Assembly: GCA_964400515.1 (NCBI GenBank)
Contig: CAYNTJ010000001.1
Location: forward strand, 1 to 64,000
DNA length: 64,000 nt
Direction of reading: 5' to 3'
Source of the DNA: JAAYHV01 sp964400515
GTDB lineage: Bacteria > Bacillota > Clostridia > Peptostreptococcales > Anaerovoracaceae
Shown piece after piece: positions 18,478 through 27,079 of the stretch. Both the position numbers and the translations under genes were made by a program. Positions within the stretch are counted from its first letter, which is position 1. Each line of letters begins with the position of its first letter. The notes under the pieces were generated by a model. That model made no database searches, was not told where the DNA came from, and was given only the letters and a program-made list of their open reading frames with translations.

Positions 18478-19479
18478 TCAATTAAATAATCTAATAATAT
18501 CATTCCATGTTATAAGGAGGAATAATAAAAGCAAAAGAAGCATACCCGCTGTATGTACTTTACCCTCTAAGTCATCAGATATCATATTACCTGTTATACC
18601 CCTTATTATTACAAATATTATTCTTCCGCCATCCAATGCGGGCAATGGTAATAAATTGATTATTGCAATGTTTAAGCTTATTAATGCAGTTAAATAAAGA
18701 AAATATGTAAAACCATAATCCTTGGTATCCCCCACCAAAGACACAATCCCCACAGGTCCTGATATATCATCTTTACTTACTCCGCCTGTAATCATCTCCT
18801 TAAAGCCTGTAAGTAGATTCTTGTTCATATTCCAAGTTGCAGGCAAGCTGTATCTGATTCCTATCAAAGGACTGTGATCAAGCTTAGAGACTATCCCAAT
18901 CACATATCTTTCGTCATCATTTAGCACCGGGGTCACATTATATGTGTAGGTATTCATATCCCTTTTTACCTGTATTTCAAGGGGCTCCCCATTACTATTA
19001 CCAATGCTTAATGATACTTCTCCCCAATTATCAACTTCATTGCCATCGATTTTTATTATCTCATCCCCTGCCAAAATTCCCGCATTATATGCAGGTCCTT
19101 CCTCGTCAACGGATTCCAAAACATTTGTAGTAAGCCCGGTGGCACTCAGCGCTATCCCCATTACTATTATGGCAACTAATACATTCATTGTTGCTCCGGC
19201 TATTAACACAAGTATTTTTTGCCACCATTTTTTATTATTAAAAGCCCTTGGGTTTTCACTTTCCTCATTTTCCCCTTCCATGGCACAATATCCCCCAATT
19301 GGAATTGCTCTTAGAGAATAAAGGGTTTCCTTTCCCTGCTTTTTATATAGGGCAGGCCCCATGCCGATGGAAAATTCATTTACCTGTACTCCTGCTAATT
19401 TTGCAACTATAAAATGCCCCAGCTCATGGGGAATTATCAATATACAAAATAGAATTAATGTAAGTAATAATGTTTGCAT
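18478..19479 (-). CDS. rseP: RIP metalloprotease RseP
   Basis: RseP is a site-2 zinc protease cutting substrates in the membrane. The HExxH motif is HELGHFIVAK in the first transmembrane segment. A PDZ domain (NVLESVDEEGPAYNAGILAGDEI) follows in the middle, and the second metal motif is LPALDGGRIIF. Four or so membrane segments and 333 residues fit the family. Likely substrates are anti-sigma factors or leftover signal peptides. Confidence 0.94.
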   Translation of the reverse strand: MQTLLLTLILFCILIIPHELGHFIVAKLAGVQVNEFSIGMGPALYKKQGKETLYSLRAIPIGGYCAMEGENEESENPRAFNNKKWWQKILVLIAGATMNVLVAIIVMGIALSATGLTTNVLESVDEEGPAYNAGILAGDEIIKIDGNEVDNWGEVSLSIGNSNGEPLEIQVKRDMNTYTYNVTPVLNDDERYVIGIVSKLDHSPLIGIRYSLPATWNMNKNLLTGFKEMITGGVSKDDISGPVGIVSLVGDTKDYGFTYFLYLTALISLNIAIINLLPLPALDGGRIIFVIIRGITGNMISDDLEGKVHTAGMLLLLLLFLLITWNDIIRLFN

Positions 19480-19487
19480 TCGTCACC

Positions 19488-20630
19488 TCATACAATCAGT
19501 TCTTTTGTCTTTGCTCTAACTTCCTTGTCCAGTTCCATTATATCATAAAGGGTTTCCGATTTTCCTTTTATTCCCATGTTCATAACCCGTTCTAGGTTAT
19601 TCTGTATATCCAAAAACCCTATCCTTCCGTTTAGAAATTCATTAACCAAAATTTCGTTTGCACCGTTTAATATCACTGTGGCACCATTGCCTTCTTCCAA
19701 GGCTGCATAGGCAAGTTTTAGGCATTTAAATACGTCTTCCCTGGGCTTTTCAAAATGCAAAAGTCTGCCTTCTTTAAGAAAATCAAGACTTTTACCATTA
19801 TAGTTAAGTCTGTTGGGATAATTAAATGCTAAACCTATGGGAATTCTCATGTCCGGAAGTCCCAATTGAGCCATCACGGATGTGTCATCAAATTCCACCA
19901 TGGAATGGACTATGCTTTCGGGATGGATTACCGTTTCAATTCTATCCCCGCTAATATCAAATAGCCATCTGGCTTCAATTACCTCTAGGCCTTTATTCAT
20001 CATTGTAGCAGAATCAATGGTTATTTTTTGACCCATGCTCCAATTGGGATGATTTAATGCCTGCTGCAATGTTACATTCTTTAAATCCTCTAATGATTTA
20101 TTTCTGAAGGGTCCTCCGGAGGCGGTAATTATCAATCTCTTGATGCTTTTATGTTCATTTCCCATCAAACATTGGAAAATAGCGCTGTGTTCACTATCCA
20201 CTGGAAGTATTTTCACATTTTTTTCCAGAGCTAAATCGGTTATTAATTTACCTCCCGTTACCATGGTTTCCTTATTGGCCAAAGCTATATCAGTGCCGTT
20301 TTTGATTGCATGGTAGGTAGGCACCAATCCACTTATTCCCATCAATGCATTTAGTAACAAATCGCAATCAGCCTTTGCGATTTCAATTAAGCCGTCCTCG
20401 CCATGGTAAATTTCCACATCCCGATATTTGTTTTTAAGCATAAAGGCATCAGCTTCTTTTTCCACGCATACAAACTTAGGCCTATGCTTTTCCATCTGTT
20501 TTTCCAATTGCGAAATGCTGTTCCTGCAGCTCAGCCCCAATACATTGAATTTTTCATTGTTTTCTTCGATTATATTTAGAGCTTGGCATCCGATGGAACC
20601 GGTACTTCCCAGTATTATTATATCCTTCAT
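19488..20630 (-). CDS. dxr: 1-deoxy-D-xylulose 5-phosphate reductoisomerase
   Basis: Dxr converts DXP to MEP with NADPH in the isoprenoid pathway. ILGSTGSIGCQALNII is the NADPH-binding loop. ALANKETMVTGG, PVDSEHSAIFQ and ITASGGPFR are strong Dxr motifs, with the metal ligands in the second. The ATG at 20630 has GGAG five bases upstream; a GTG two codons earlier leaves no room for it. The length of 380 residues is normal. Confidence 0.97.
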   Translation of the reverse strand: MKDIIILGSTGSIGCQALNIIEENNEKFNVLGLSCRNSISQLEKQMEKHRPKFVCVEKEADAFMLKNKYRDVEIYHGEDGLIEIAKADCDLLLNALMGISGLVPTYHAIKNGTDIALANKETMVTGGKLITDLALEKNVKILPVDSEHSAIFQCLMGNEHKSIKRLIITASGGPFRNKSLEDLKNVTLQQALNHPNWSMGQKITIDSATMMNKGLEVIEARWLFDISGDRIETVIHPESIVHSMVEFDDTSVMAQLGLPDMRIPIGLAFNYPNRLNYNGKSLDFLKEGRLLHFEKPREDVFKCLKLAYAALEEGNGATVILNGANEILVNEFLNGRIGFLDIQNNLERVMNMGIKGKSETLYDIMELDKEVRAKTKELIV

Positions 20631-20640
20631 TTTCACTCCG

Positions 20641-21426
20641 TTAAATCATAACCAGGGTTATATAGTAATAAACAATAGGTGCCATGAATATTACACTGTC
20701 AAATCTGTCCATTATTCCGCCATGGCCGGGTATTAGATTACCGTAATCCTTAACTCCCATTTTCCTTTTCATTGCCGATGCGGTGAGATCCCCAAATTGC
20801 GACATAATACCTCCGATTAAGCCCAGTATTAAGCAATGTAATAAAAGCTTGGGTACAATGAAGTAACCGAAAACTCCGCTAAAGAGAATACTTCCCAAAG
20901 CTCCTCCTACTGCCCCCTCTATGGTTTTTTTCGGACTTAAATTTGGAGCCAATTTGTGTTTACCAAAAAGATATCCGGAAAAATATGCCATTATATCTGT
21001 AGAAAATGCAGTAATAATTACGAGCCAAATAAGTACCCTATATTCTCCTATGCCATCTAACAGTAATATATGGTATAGAAAAAAGACAACATATATCAAT
21101 CCGATAATTGTGGATATCCCGTCATTTATACTTCTCTTAGTTACATCCATTCCATAAATCAAGCCGGCCATAACTACCAATATAATCCATAATAGAAGGA
21201 GATTTTTATCATCCCCCGTAAACATGTGTATTGCATATATTGCCAGTATCCCGGCATACCCTATTTTATACGACGGCATAATCTCGGCATTTTTAAAGCC
21301 ATCATAAAATTCCTTTAATCCGATAACGGATATCAAAAATCCTGCGGCGGTTAAAACATAGCCTCCAAAATACAGCAGCAATACTAAAGGAACCATTATC
21401 AGTCCTGATAAAACTCTTGTCTTCAT
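20641..21426 (-). CDS. cdsA: Phosphatidate cytidylyltransferase
   Basis: CdsA makes CDP-diacylglycerol for phospholipid synthesis. Several membrane segments fill the protein, and the C-terminal signature SQFGDLTASAMKRKMGVKDYGNL is followed by PGHGGIMDRFDS with the conserved Asp. The ATG at 21426 gives 261 residues; the nearest GGAGG is 14 bases away, inside the end of uppS, so a TTG at 21447 remains possible. Confidence 0.94.
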   Translation of the reverse strand: MKTRVLSGLIMVPLVLLLYFGGYVLTAAGFLISVIGLKEFYDGFKNAEIMPSYKIGYAGILAIYAIHMFTGDDKNLLLLWIILVVMAGLIYGMDVTKRSINDGISTIIGLIYVVFFLYHILLLDGIGEYRVLIWLVIITAFSTDIMAYFSGYLFGKHKLAPNLSPKKTIEGAVGGALGSILFSGVFGYFIVPKLLLHCLILGLIGGIMSQFGDLTASAMKRKMGVKDYGNLIPGHGGIMDRFDSVIFMAPIVYYYITLVMI

Positions 21427-21430
21427 AATT

Positions 21431-22132
21431 TTATTTTCTTCCTCCAAATCTTCTGTTTCTTTTTTGATAGATTTCGATTAATCTTTCATATTCAGCTTCA
21501 TCCATATCCGGCCAAAGGATTTCGGAGAAAACAAATTCGCTGTAAGCGCATTGCCATAACAGATAATTTGACAGTCTTTCCTCTCCGCTGGTCCTTATAA
21601 GTAAATCAGGATCAGGAATATCCATTTCCCCTGTGTAAAGGTTTTTAGCAAGGTCTTCTTCGCTAATACCGGTTTCGCCGCTTTCTATAAGCTTATTCAC
21701 CGCTCTTACTATTTCTGCTCTGCCACCATAGTTCAAAGCAATATTAAAAACCAAACCATCATTATCTTTGGTTTTTTCCATTAGCTCCATCAGCTTATTT
21801 TTTGCATTTTGAGGAATTTTATCATAGTCTCCTATGGTATTTACCTTAACATTATTGTCTATAAGCTCCTTTAACTCACTGTTTACATATTTTATGAGCA
21901 AGCTAAAAATACCATTTATTTCATCATTGCTCCTTTTCCAATTTTCAGTGGAAAAAGCATAAACAGTCAAATATTTTATTCCCAGCTTTTTAGACGCTAT
22001 AACTATTCTCTTCATAGCCTGCATTCCCGCATTATGTCCTAAAGCTCTGGGAACATTTCTTTTTTTAGCCCATCTGCCGTTTCCGTCCATTATAATTGCC
22101 ACATGAACCGGCATATTATTCTTATCAAGCAT
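21431..22132 (-). CDS. uppS: Isoprenyl transferase (undecaprenyl diphosphate synthase)
   Basis: UppS builds the C55 lipid carrier used for peptidoglycan and wall polymers. HVAIIMDGNGRWAKKR has the catalytic Asp, and LTVYAFSTENWKRS, LNYGGRAEI and DLLIRTSGEERLSNYLLWQ complete the cis-prenyltransferase signature. The ATG at 22132 has AAGGTG upstream; a GTG two codons earlier overlaps that site. About 233 residues. Confidence 0.96.
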   Translation of the reverse strand: MLDKNNMPVHVAIIMDGNGRWAKKRNVPRALGHNAGMQAMKRIVIASKKLGIKYLTVYAFSTENWKRSNDEINGIFSLLIKYVNSELKELIDNNVKVNTIGDYDKIPQNAKNKLMELMEKTKDNDGLVFNIALNYGGRAEIVRAVNKLIESGETGISEEDLAKNLYTGEMDIPDPDLLIRTSGEERLSNYLLWQCAYSEFVFSEILWPDMDEAEYERLIEIYQKRNRRFGGRK

Positions 22133-22150
22133 ATTCACACCTTATTTAAA

Positions 22151-22172
22151 TAACGTGGCATTCGCCACGTTA
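22151..22172 (-). terminator. Hairpin between frr and uppS
   Basis: A perfect 9-bp stem (TAACGTGGC/GCCACGTTA) with a 4-base loop lies just after the frr stop. The minus-strand tail is TTTAAATAAGG, so it is a weak terminator or an mRNA-stabilising hairpin inside the operon. Confidence 0.6.
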
Positions 22173-22176
22173 GATA

Positions 22177-22731
22177 TTATACTTCCATGATTTCCTTATC
22201 TTTTTTCTCGATAATACTATCAACATCTTTAATGGCTTTATCAATAATCTTTTGAATGTCATCCAATCCGTTAGCCAACTCATCTTCTGTTATTTCGTTA
22301 TTCTTTTCTTTTTTCTTTAAAACATCATTTTCTTCTCTTCTGATATTTCTTATGGCTACTTTGCAATCCTCACCGATTTTCTTGACATCCTTTAATAGTT
22401 CTTTTCTTCTTTCCTCAGTAACAACCGGTATGGAAAGTCTTATACATTTACCGTCATTATTAGGATTTATACCAATATTAGCCATATTAATGGCTTTTTC
22501 GATATTTTCTATTGAACTCGCATCAAATGGTAATATCATAAGGGTTCTTGGGTCCGGTACAGAAATATTGGCCAAGCTTTTAAGCGGTGTCATGCAGCCA
22601 TAATAGTCGACCTCCACCCTATCTAGTATTGCAGGGTTTGCTCTTCCCGCCCTTACTGCATTTAATTCTTCTTTTAATACATGTAAACTTTTTTCTATTC
22701 TTTCTTCTAAACCTAAATGTGAATGACTCAT
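22177..22731 (-). CDS. frr: Ribosome recycling factor
   Basis: RRF splits post-termination ribosomes together with EF-G. The 184 residues are family length. RAGRANPAILDRVEVDYYG and SVPDPRTLMILPFD are diagnostic, followed by IRLSIPVVTEERRKEL. The start follows GGAGGGAAATT. It lies directly after pyrH. Confidence 0.97.
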   Translation of the reverse strand: MSHSHLGLEERIEKSLHVLKEELNAVRAGRANPAILDRVEVDYYGCMTPLKSLANISVPDPRTLMILPFDASSIENIEKAINMANIGINPNNDGKCIRLSIPVVTEERRKELLKDVKKIGEDCKVAIRNIRREENDVLKKKEKNNEITEDELANGLDDIQKIIDKAIKDVDSIIEKKDKEIMEV

Positions 22732-22744
22732 AATTTCCCTCCAA

Positions 22745-23449
22745 TTATTTTATAAGTGTTCCTATTTTTTCTCCGTTTATCGCTTTCATCAAATTGCCTT
22801 CTTCCGCAATGGCAAAAACATGAATTTTAATATCATTATCCTTACATAATGTAGCTGCGGTAAGATCCATAACCTTAAGGTCTTTATCTATAACATCCAT
22901 AAACTTTAATTCATCATATTTAACAGCATCGGGGTTGGTCTCGGGATCATCGGAATAAACCGCATCCACATTCTTAGCAAGAAGTATAACCTCTGCTTCG
23001 ATTTCCGCTGCCCTTAATGCAGCAGCAGTATCTGTGGAAAAGAAAGGACTTCCTGTACCTGCTCCAAATATTACCACCTTACCCTTTTCCAAGTGACTGA
23101 TGGAACGTCTTCTTGCATATGGCTCCGCTATCTCCTTCATTTCTATTGCGGTCTCCACAACCGCAGGGCAATCTATTGACAGCAAAGCATCTTGTAATGC
23201 CATGGAATTCATAACCGTTGCCAGCATCCCCATGTAATCCGCCGTAGCTCTATCCATAAAGTTGCTAGTTCTGCCTCTCCAAAAATTGCCACCGCCCACT
23301 ACAATACCAACCTGAACACCAAGTTTGTTAATATCCTTTATTTGATTGGCAACAATCTCAGTGGTATCGGGGTCTATCCCGAATTTGTTTTTGCCCGCCA
23401 ATGCTTCTCCGCTTATTTTGATCAATACTCTTTTATACTTTACCGCCAT
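22745..23449 (-). CDS. pyrH: Uridylate kinase
   Basis: PyrH phosphorylates UMP to UDP. The start KRVLIKISGEALAG, then VVGGGNFWRG, RATADYMGMLATVMN and GTGSPFFSTDTAAALRA are the bacterial UMP-kinase signatures. It has 234 residues. rpsB and tsf, which often precede pyrH-frr, are not here; thrS and sppA take that place. Confidence 0.97.
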   Translation of the reverse strand: MAVKYKRVLIKISGEALAGKNKFGIDPDTTEIVANQIKDINKLGVQVGIVVGGGNFWRGRTSNFMDRATADYMGMLATVMNSMALQDALLSIDCPAVVETAIEMKEIAEPYARRRSISHLEKGKVVIFGAGTGSPFFSTDTAAALRAAEIEAEVILLAKNVDAVYSDDPETNPDAVKYDELKFMDVIDKDLKVMDLTAATLCKDNDIKIHVFAIAEEGNLMKAINGEKIGTLIK

Positions 23450-23468
23450 ATAATCACATCCTTCATGC

Positions 23469-24494
23469 TTATTTAATTACATCTGACATATAAGTAACCG
23501 TGAACTTATCACTGTTATTTATAATTTCCAACACTTCTTTATATTCGCTGTCGGCATTACTGTTCATGCTTCCAGTTAATAAACTAAATATGTCATCTTC
23601 TTCCTCAGGATATAAATATATTACATCACAGTATTCCAATTCTTTATCCCGTAGTAAAGAATTGATTGCATAATCATAATCTCCTATATCATCTATTAAG
23701 CCATTATTCAGGGCCTGTTTTGCGGTATATATCCTACCATCACCCAAAGCCCTTACCTCTTCAACGGAAAGATCCCTTCCCCTTGAAACGATTTCCACAA
23801 ACTGCTCATAGGATTCATCCACAAGACTTTGGAATATTTCCCTTTACTCTTTTGTCATCTCTTCAAAGGAGTCTCCCATTGCTTTATTATCTCCGGAAGT
23901 GATGTTCTCGGATTTCACTCCTATTTTTTCTAAAAGCTCGGTAAAATCGTAAAGTCTTCCTATTTTAACTCCTATGGACCCTGTCCAGCAGTTCCTGTTG
24001 GCAATAATTTTTTCACTTGGAGCTGCTATATAATACCCTCCGGAAGCCGCCATAGAACCCATGGCAGAATATATGGGTCTTCCCGTTTCCTTATATTCCA
24101 TAATCTTAAGATATAACTCATCACTGGCATAAACGCTGCCTCCGGGAGAATTAATCTCCAATATCAAGGCCTTGTTTTCTTCATCGTCTATTAATTGATC
24201 CAGTGCATTCAGTGTATAATAATGATTATATGATTCACTGCTCAAAAGGGAATCGGAAACATCGGCTATGGTGCCTTCCACAGTTAATACCGCTACATAA
24301 TCTTGGCTGTAATCAATAACCGTTTCGGAATCATCTCCATAAATCAAATCATTCATTGCGCTATTACATGAAACGCCTAAAACAATTACGGCAAGTATAA
24401 TAATTATAAATATTATCAAGCCCCTTTTTTTGGATTTTTTGGTTTTTACTTTATTTTCCTTGTAATCATCATAGCTTATTTGATTCTCATTCAT
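23469..24494 (-). pseudogene. sppA: Signal peptide peptidase SppA, interrupted by an in-frame TAA
   Basis: The gene would encode about 341 residues, normal for SppA, but a TAA at 23844-23846 splits it in the same reading frame after TKE. Residues 1-216 hold the membrane anchor (about 25-41), the nucleophile Ser151 in GSMAASGGYY and Lys204 in TSGDNKAMG. After the stop, REIFQSLVDESYEQF and the rest of the family C-terminus (KQALNNGLIDDIG) continue in frame. One base change from GAA or AAA explains it. A GTG at 23822 could allow reinitiation, and the first half keeps both catalytic residues, but SppA needs its oligomer-forming C-terminal half, so loss of function is likely. A base error in the assembly is the main alternative. 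Confidence 0.85.
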
Positions 24495-24502
24495 ATCTAC
24501 TC

Positions 24503-26248
24503 CTAAATTGCTTTTGTATCAACTTCCTCAAGCAGCTTCTTTATAAATTCATCAACATCAAGGGTACCTAAATCCCCCACCTTATTAGATCTTACTGCCA
24601 GAGTATTATCAGTAGCTTCTCTTTCACCAATAACACAAATATATGAAATCCTTTGGTTTCTGGCCTCCCTAAGCTTATAACCTATTTTTTCGTTTCTTAC
24701 ATCAAGTTCAACCCTAAGCCCGGCTTTTTCCATTATTTCCTTTATTCTTTGGGCATATTCAGCCTGGGCCTCTGTAACAGTTAAAAGCCTAACCTGAACC
24801 GGAGCTATCCATAATGGGAATTTACCTGCGGTATGTTCGATTAATATTCCTATAAATCTTTCTATGGATCCAAATATTACTCTGTGTATCATAATAGGTC
24901 TATGTTTTTCTCCATCGGAGCCAACATATGTTAAATCAAATCTTTGAGGCATCTGTAGATCCAGTTGAATTGTTCCGCATTGCCAAGTTCTTCCTATGGA
25001 ATCCTCCAAATGAAAATCCAGCTTCGGGCCATAGAATGCTCCGTCTCCCTCATTTAGAATATATTCAACACCTATCTCCTTCATGGCTTCACTTAAAGCA
25101 TTTTCTGCCATATTCCATTCTTCATCGGTTCCCATGGAATTATCAGGTCTTGTGGACAGTTCAACAAAATATTTAAAGCCAAAAAGCTTGTAAACTTCGT
25201 CAATGAACTTAGCCACGCCTATTATTTCATCTTTTATCTGTTCCGGCAACATAAATATATGGGCATCATCCTGGGTAAAAGTTCTGACCCTCATAAGTCC
25301 ATGCAAAGCTCCCGATAGTTCATGTCTATGCACCTGTCCTAATTCTCCCACTCTCATTGGAAAATCCCTGTAGGAATACATCTTCCTTTTGTAGGCTATC
25401 ATAGCTCCCGGGCAGTTCATAGGCTTGATTGCATAATCTTCTTCGTCAATCTTGGTAAAGTACATATTATCTTTATAGTGATCCCAATGTCCCGATGTTC
25501 TCCATAACTCCTCATTCATAATCAAAGGAGTTTTTATCTCTTGGTACCCATGCTTCTTATGTTCCTCTCTCCAAAAGTTCTCCAAAGCATTCCTTATTAC
25601 CATACCATTTGGCATAAAGAAAGGAAAACCGGGACCAACATCAGTAAGCATAAACAAATCCATCTCTTTGCCTATCTTTCTGTGATCTCTTTTTTTAGCT
25701 TCTTCTATTTTGTTTAAATATTCATCCAGTTCTTCTTGGGAAGGAAAACAGGTGCCGTATATTCTTTGCAGCATCTTTCGCTTTTCATCTCCACGCCAAT
25801 ACGCTCCGGCAACACTGGTTAATTTAACTGCCGTAATCTGACCTGTGGAATCCATATGAGGACCTGCACAAAGATCCACAAAATCCCCTTGTTTATAGAA
25901 AGAGATAATAGCATCCTCTGCTAAATCCTCAATAAGCTCAACCTTATAGTCTTCATTTCTTTCCGCCATGAATTTAATTGCATCTTCCCTTGGAAGCTCG
26001 AATCTCTCCAGCTTATAATTAGCCTTGATTATTCTTTTCATTTCCTTCATGATTTTAAGTAAATCCTGATCATTGATCTTATAATCAAGATCTATATCAT
26101 AGTAAAAGCCATCCTTAATCGACGGCCCAATTGCAAGCTTAGCTTCGGGCCATAGATTTTTTACAGCTTGAGCTAAAATATGTGAAGTGGTATGTCTGTA
26201 ATTACTTCTAATCTGTTCATTTTCAAAATTAATTTTTTCCTTTGCCAT
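24503..26248 (-). CDS. thrS: Threonyl-tRNA synthetase without TGS domain
   Basis: ThrRS charges tRNA-Thr and edits Ser-tRNA-Thr. The editing domain begins almost at once: HTTSH at residues 19-23 and DLCAGPH further on. The class II core has the zinc ligands in MNCPGAM, VHRHELSG and IHRVIFGS, and the anticodon domain ends the protein. At 581 residues it lacks the roughly 55-60-residue N-terminal TGS domain of most bacterial ThrRS. RBS GAGGGG precedes ATG. It is the first gene of the run to polC. Confidence 0.96.
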   Translation of the reverse strand: MAKEKINFENEQIRSNYRHTTSHILAQAVKNLWPEAKLAIGPSIKDGFYYDIDLDYKINDQDLLKIMKEMKRIIKANYKLERFELPREDAIKFMAERNEDYKVELIEDLAEDAIISFYKQGDFVDLCAGPHMDSTGQITAVKLTSVAGAYWRGDEKRKMLQRIYGTCFPSQEELDEYLNKIEEAKKRDHRKIGKEMDLFMLTDVGPGFPFFMPNGMVIRNALENFWREEHKKHGYQEIKTPLIMNEELWRTSGHWDHYKDNMYFTKIDEEDYAIKPMNCPGAMIAYKRKMYSYRDFPMRVGELGQVHRHELSGALHGLMRVRTFTQDDAHIFMLPEQIKDEIIGVAKFIDEVYKLFGFKYFVELSTRPDNSMGTDEEWNMAENALSEAMKEIGVEYILNEGDGAFYGPKLDFHLEDSIGRTWQCGTIQLDLQMPQRFDLTYVGSDGEKHRPIMIHRVIFGSIERFIGILIEHTAGKFPLWIAPVQVRLLTVTEAQAEYAQRIKEIMEKAGLRVELDVRNEKIGYKLREARNQRISYICVIGEREATDNTLAVRSNKVGDLGTLDVDEFIKKLLEEVDTKAI

Positions 26249-26308
26249 AATATTCCCCTCTTTAATATATTTAAGGTTTTTAACCTAATACTTCATACTA
26301 TCTTAAAA

Positions 26309-26337
26309 ATAATACCATATTTTACCATTAAAGTAAA
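26309..26337 (-). promoter_or_regulatory. Promoter of the thrS operon
   Basis: On the minus strand TTTACT and TATTAT are separated by 17 bases. Transcription would start near 26302, giving a leader of only about 55 bases. That is too short for a T-box, so threonine-tRNA control by a T-box is unlikely from this promoter. Confidence 0.75.
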
Positions 26338-26428
26338 CATTTAGAGGTGTTATATATCAGTAAATTTCATGAAAAAGGCATGGGATTAAATAAGTCCATT
26401 TTATATTGTTTAATCTTATTAAAACTTA

Positions 26429-26437
26429 TGTTAAAAT
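26429..26437 (+). promoter_or_regulatory. Extended -10 element before maf
   Basis: TG, one base, then TAAAAT lies 19 bases ahead of the maf start. No good -35 box is at the right distance (TTGTTT is 20 bases upstream), so this is a weak call. Confidence 0.4.
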
Positions 26438-26455
26438 CAGTATGGAGGTAATGAG

Positions 26456-27025
26456 ATGAAAAAGTATATATTAGCGTCAAAATCGCCCAGGAGAATTATG
26501 TTATTAAAGGATTACGGTATAGAAGCAACTTCTATGCCTGCCGATATAATTGAAAATCCGCCTGTAAAAGATGATTATGTCAGCACCGTCATGTATTTGG
26601 CATTAAAAAAAGCCATGGCAATTTATATGGGAGGAGAAACCGAAGGCTATGATATAATAATCGGCTCCGATACTGTTGTTTATACGGATAAAATACTGGG
26701 AAAGCCTGCCACAAGGCAAGAAGCTTATGACATGATAAAATCAATTTCAGGTAAATGTCATATCGTTTCAACAGGTATAGCTGTAATTGATATTAGTAGG
26801 GATATAAAATATGTTTCCCACGAAGATACAAAAGTATATATCAAGAATATGTCAGAATCCGAAATATTGGAATATATTGATACAGATGAACCCTACGATA
26901 AAGCCGGGGGTTATGCCATACAAGGTTTGTTTGGCAATTATGTTGAAAGCTTTAAGGGAAGCTATACTAATGTCATGGGACTTCCCAAGGATAAGCTTAT
27001 GAAAATGCTGGATAGCATTCGATAG
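26456..27025 (+). CDS. maf: Maf-family nucleoside triphosphate pyrophosphatase
   Basis: Maf proteins hydrolyse dTTP, UTP and modified nucleotides to monophosphates. ILASKSPRRIMLL is the N-terminal signature, IIGSDTVVY holds the catalytic-type Asp, and EPYDKAGGYAIQG is the conserved C-terminal motif. It has 189 residues and TGGAGGTAATGAG ahead of its ATG. It usually sits beside radC and mreB; here it stands alone between thrS and etfA. Confidence 0.94.
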   Translation: MKKYILASKSPRRIMLLKDYGIEATSMPADIIENPPVKDDYVSTVMYLALKKAMAIYMGGETEGYDIIIGSDTVVYTDKILGKPATRQEAYDMIKSISGKCHIVSTGIAVIDISRDIKYVSHEDTKVYIKNMSESEILEYIDTDEPYDKAGGYAIQGLFGNYVESFKGSYTNVMGLPKDKLMKMLDSIR

Positions 27026-27041
27026 ATTTACTAAAATACAA

Positions 27042-27063
27042 AACCGAGGGAATTCCCTCGGTT
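27042..27063. terminator. Bidirectional terminator between maf and etfA
   Basis: A perfect 9-bp stem (AACCGAGGG/CCCTCGGTT) with AATT loop sits between the convergent genes. Confidence 0.85.
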
Positions 27064-27079
27064 ATTATATTACTTCTAT

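Noticed and set aside
23844..23846. Recoding (readthrough or special amino acid) at the sppA TAA
   Set aside because: TAA is not a selenocysteine or pyrrolysine codon and no recoding element was recognised; a nonsense mutation or sequence error is simpler.
26249..26455. Possible T-box leader before thrS
   Set aside because: No AGGGTGG T-box sequence or specifier stem is seen, and the promoter leaves only about 55 bases of leader.
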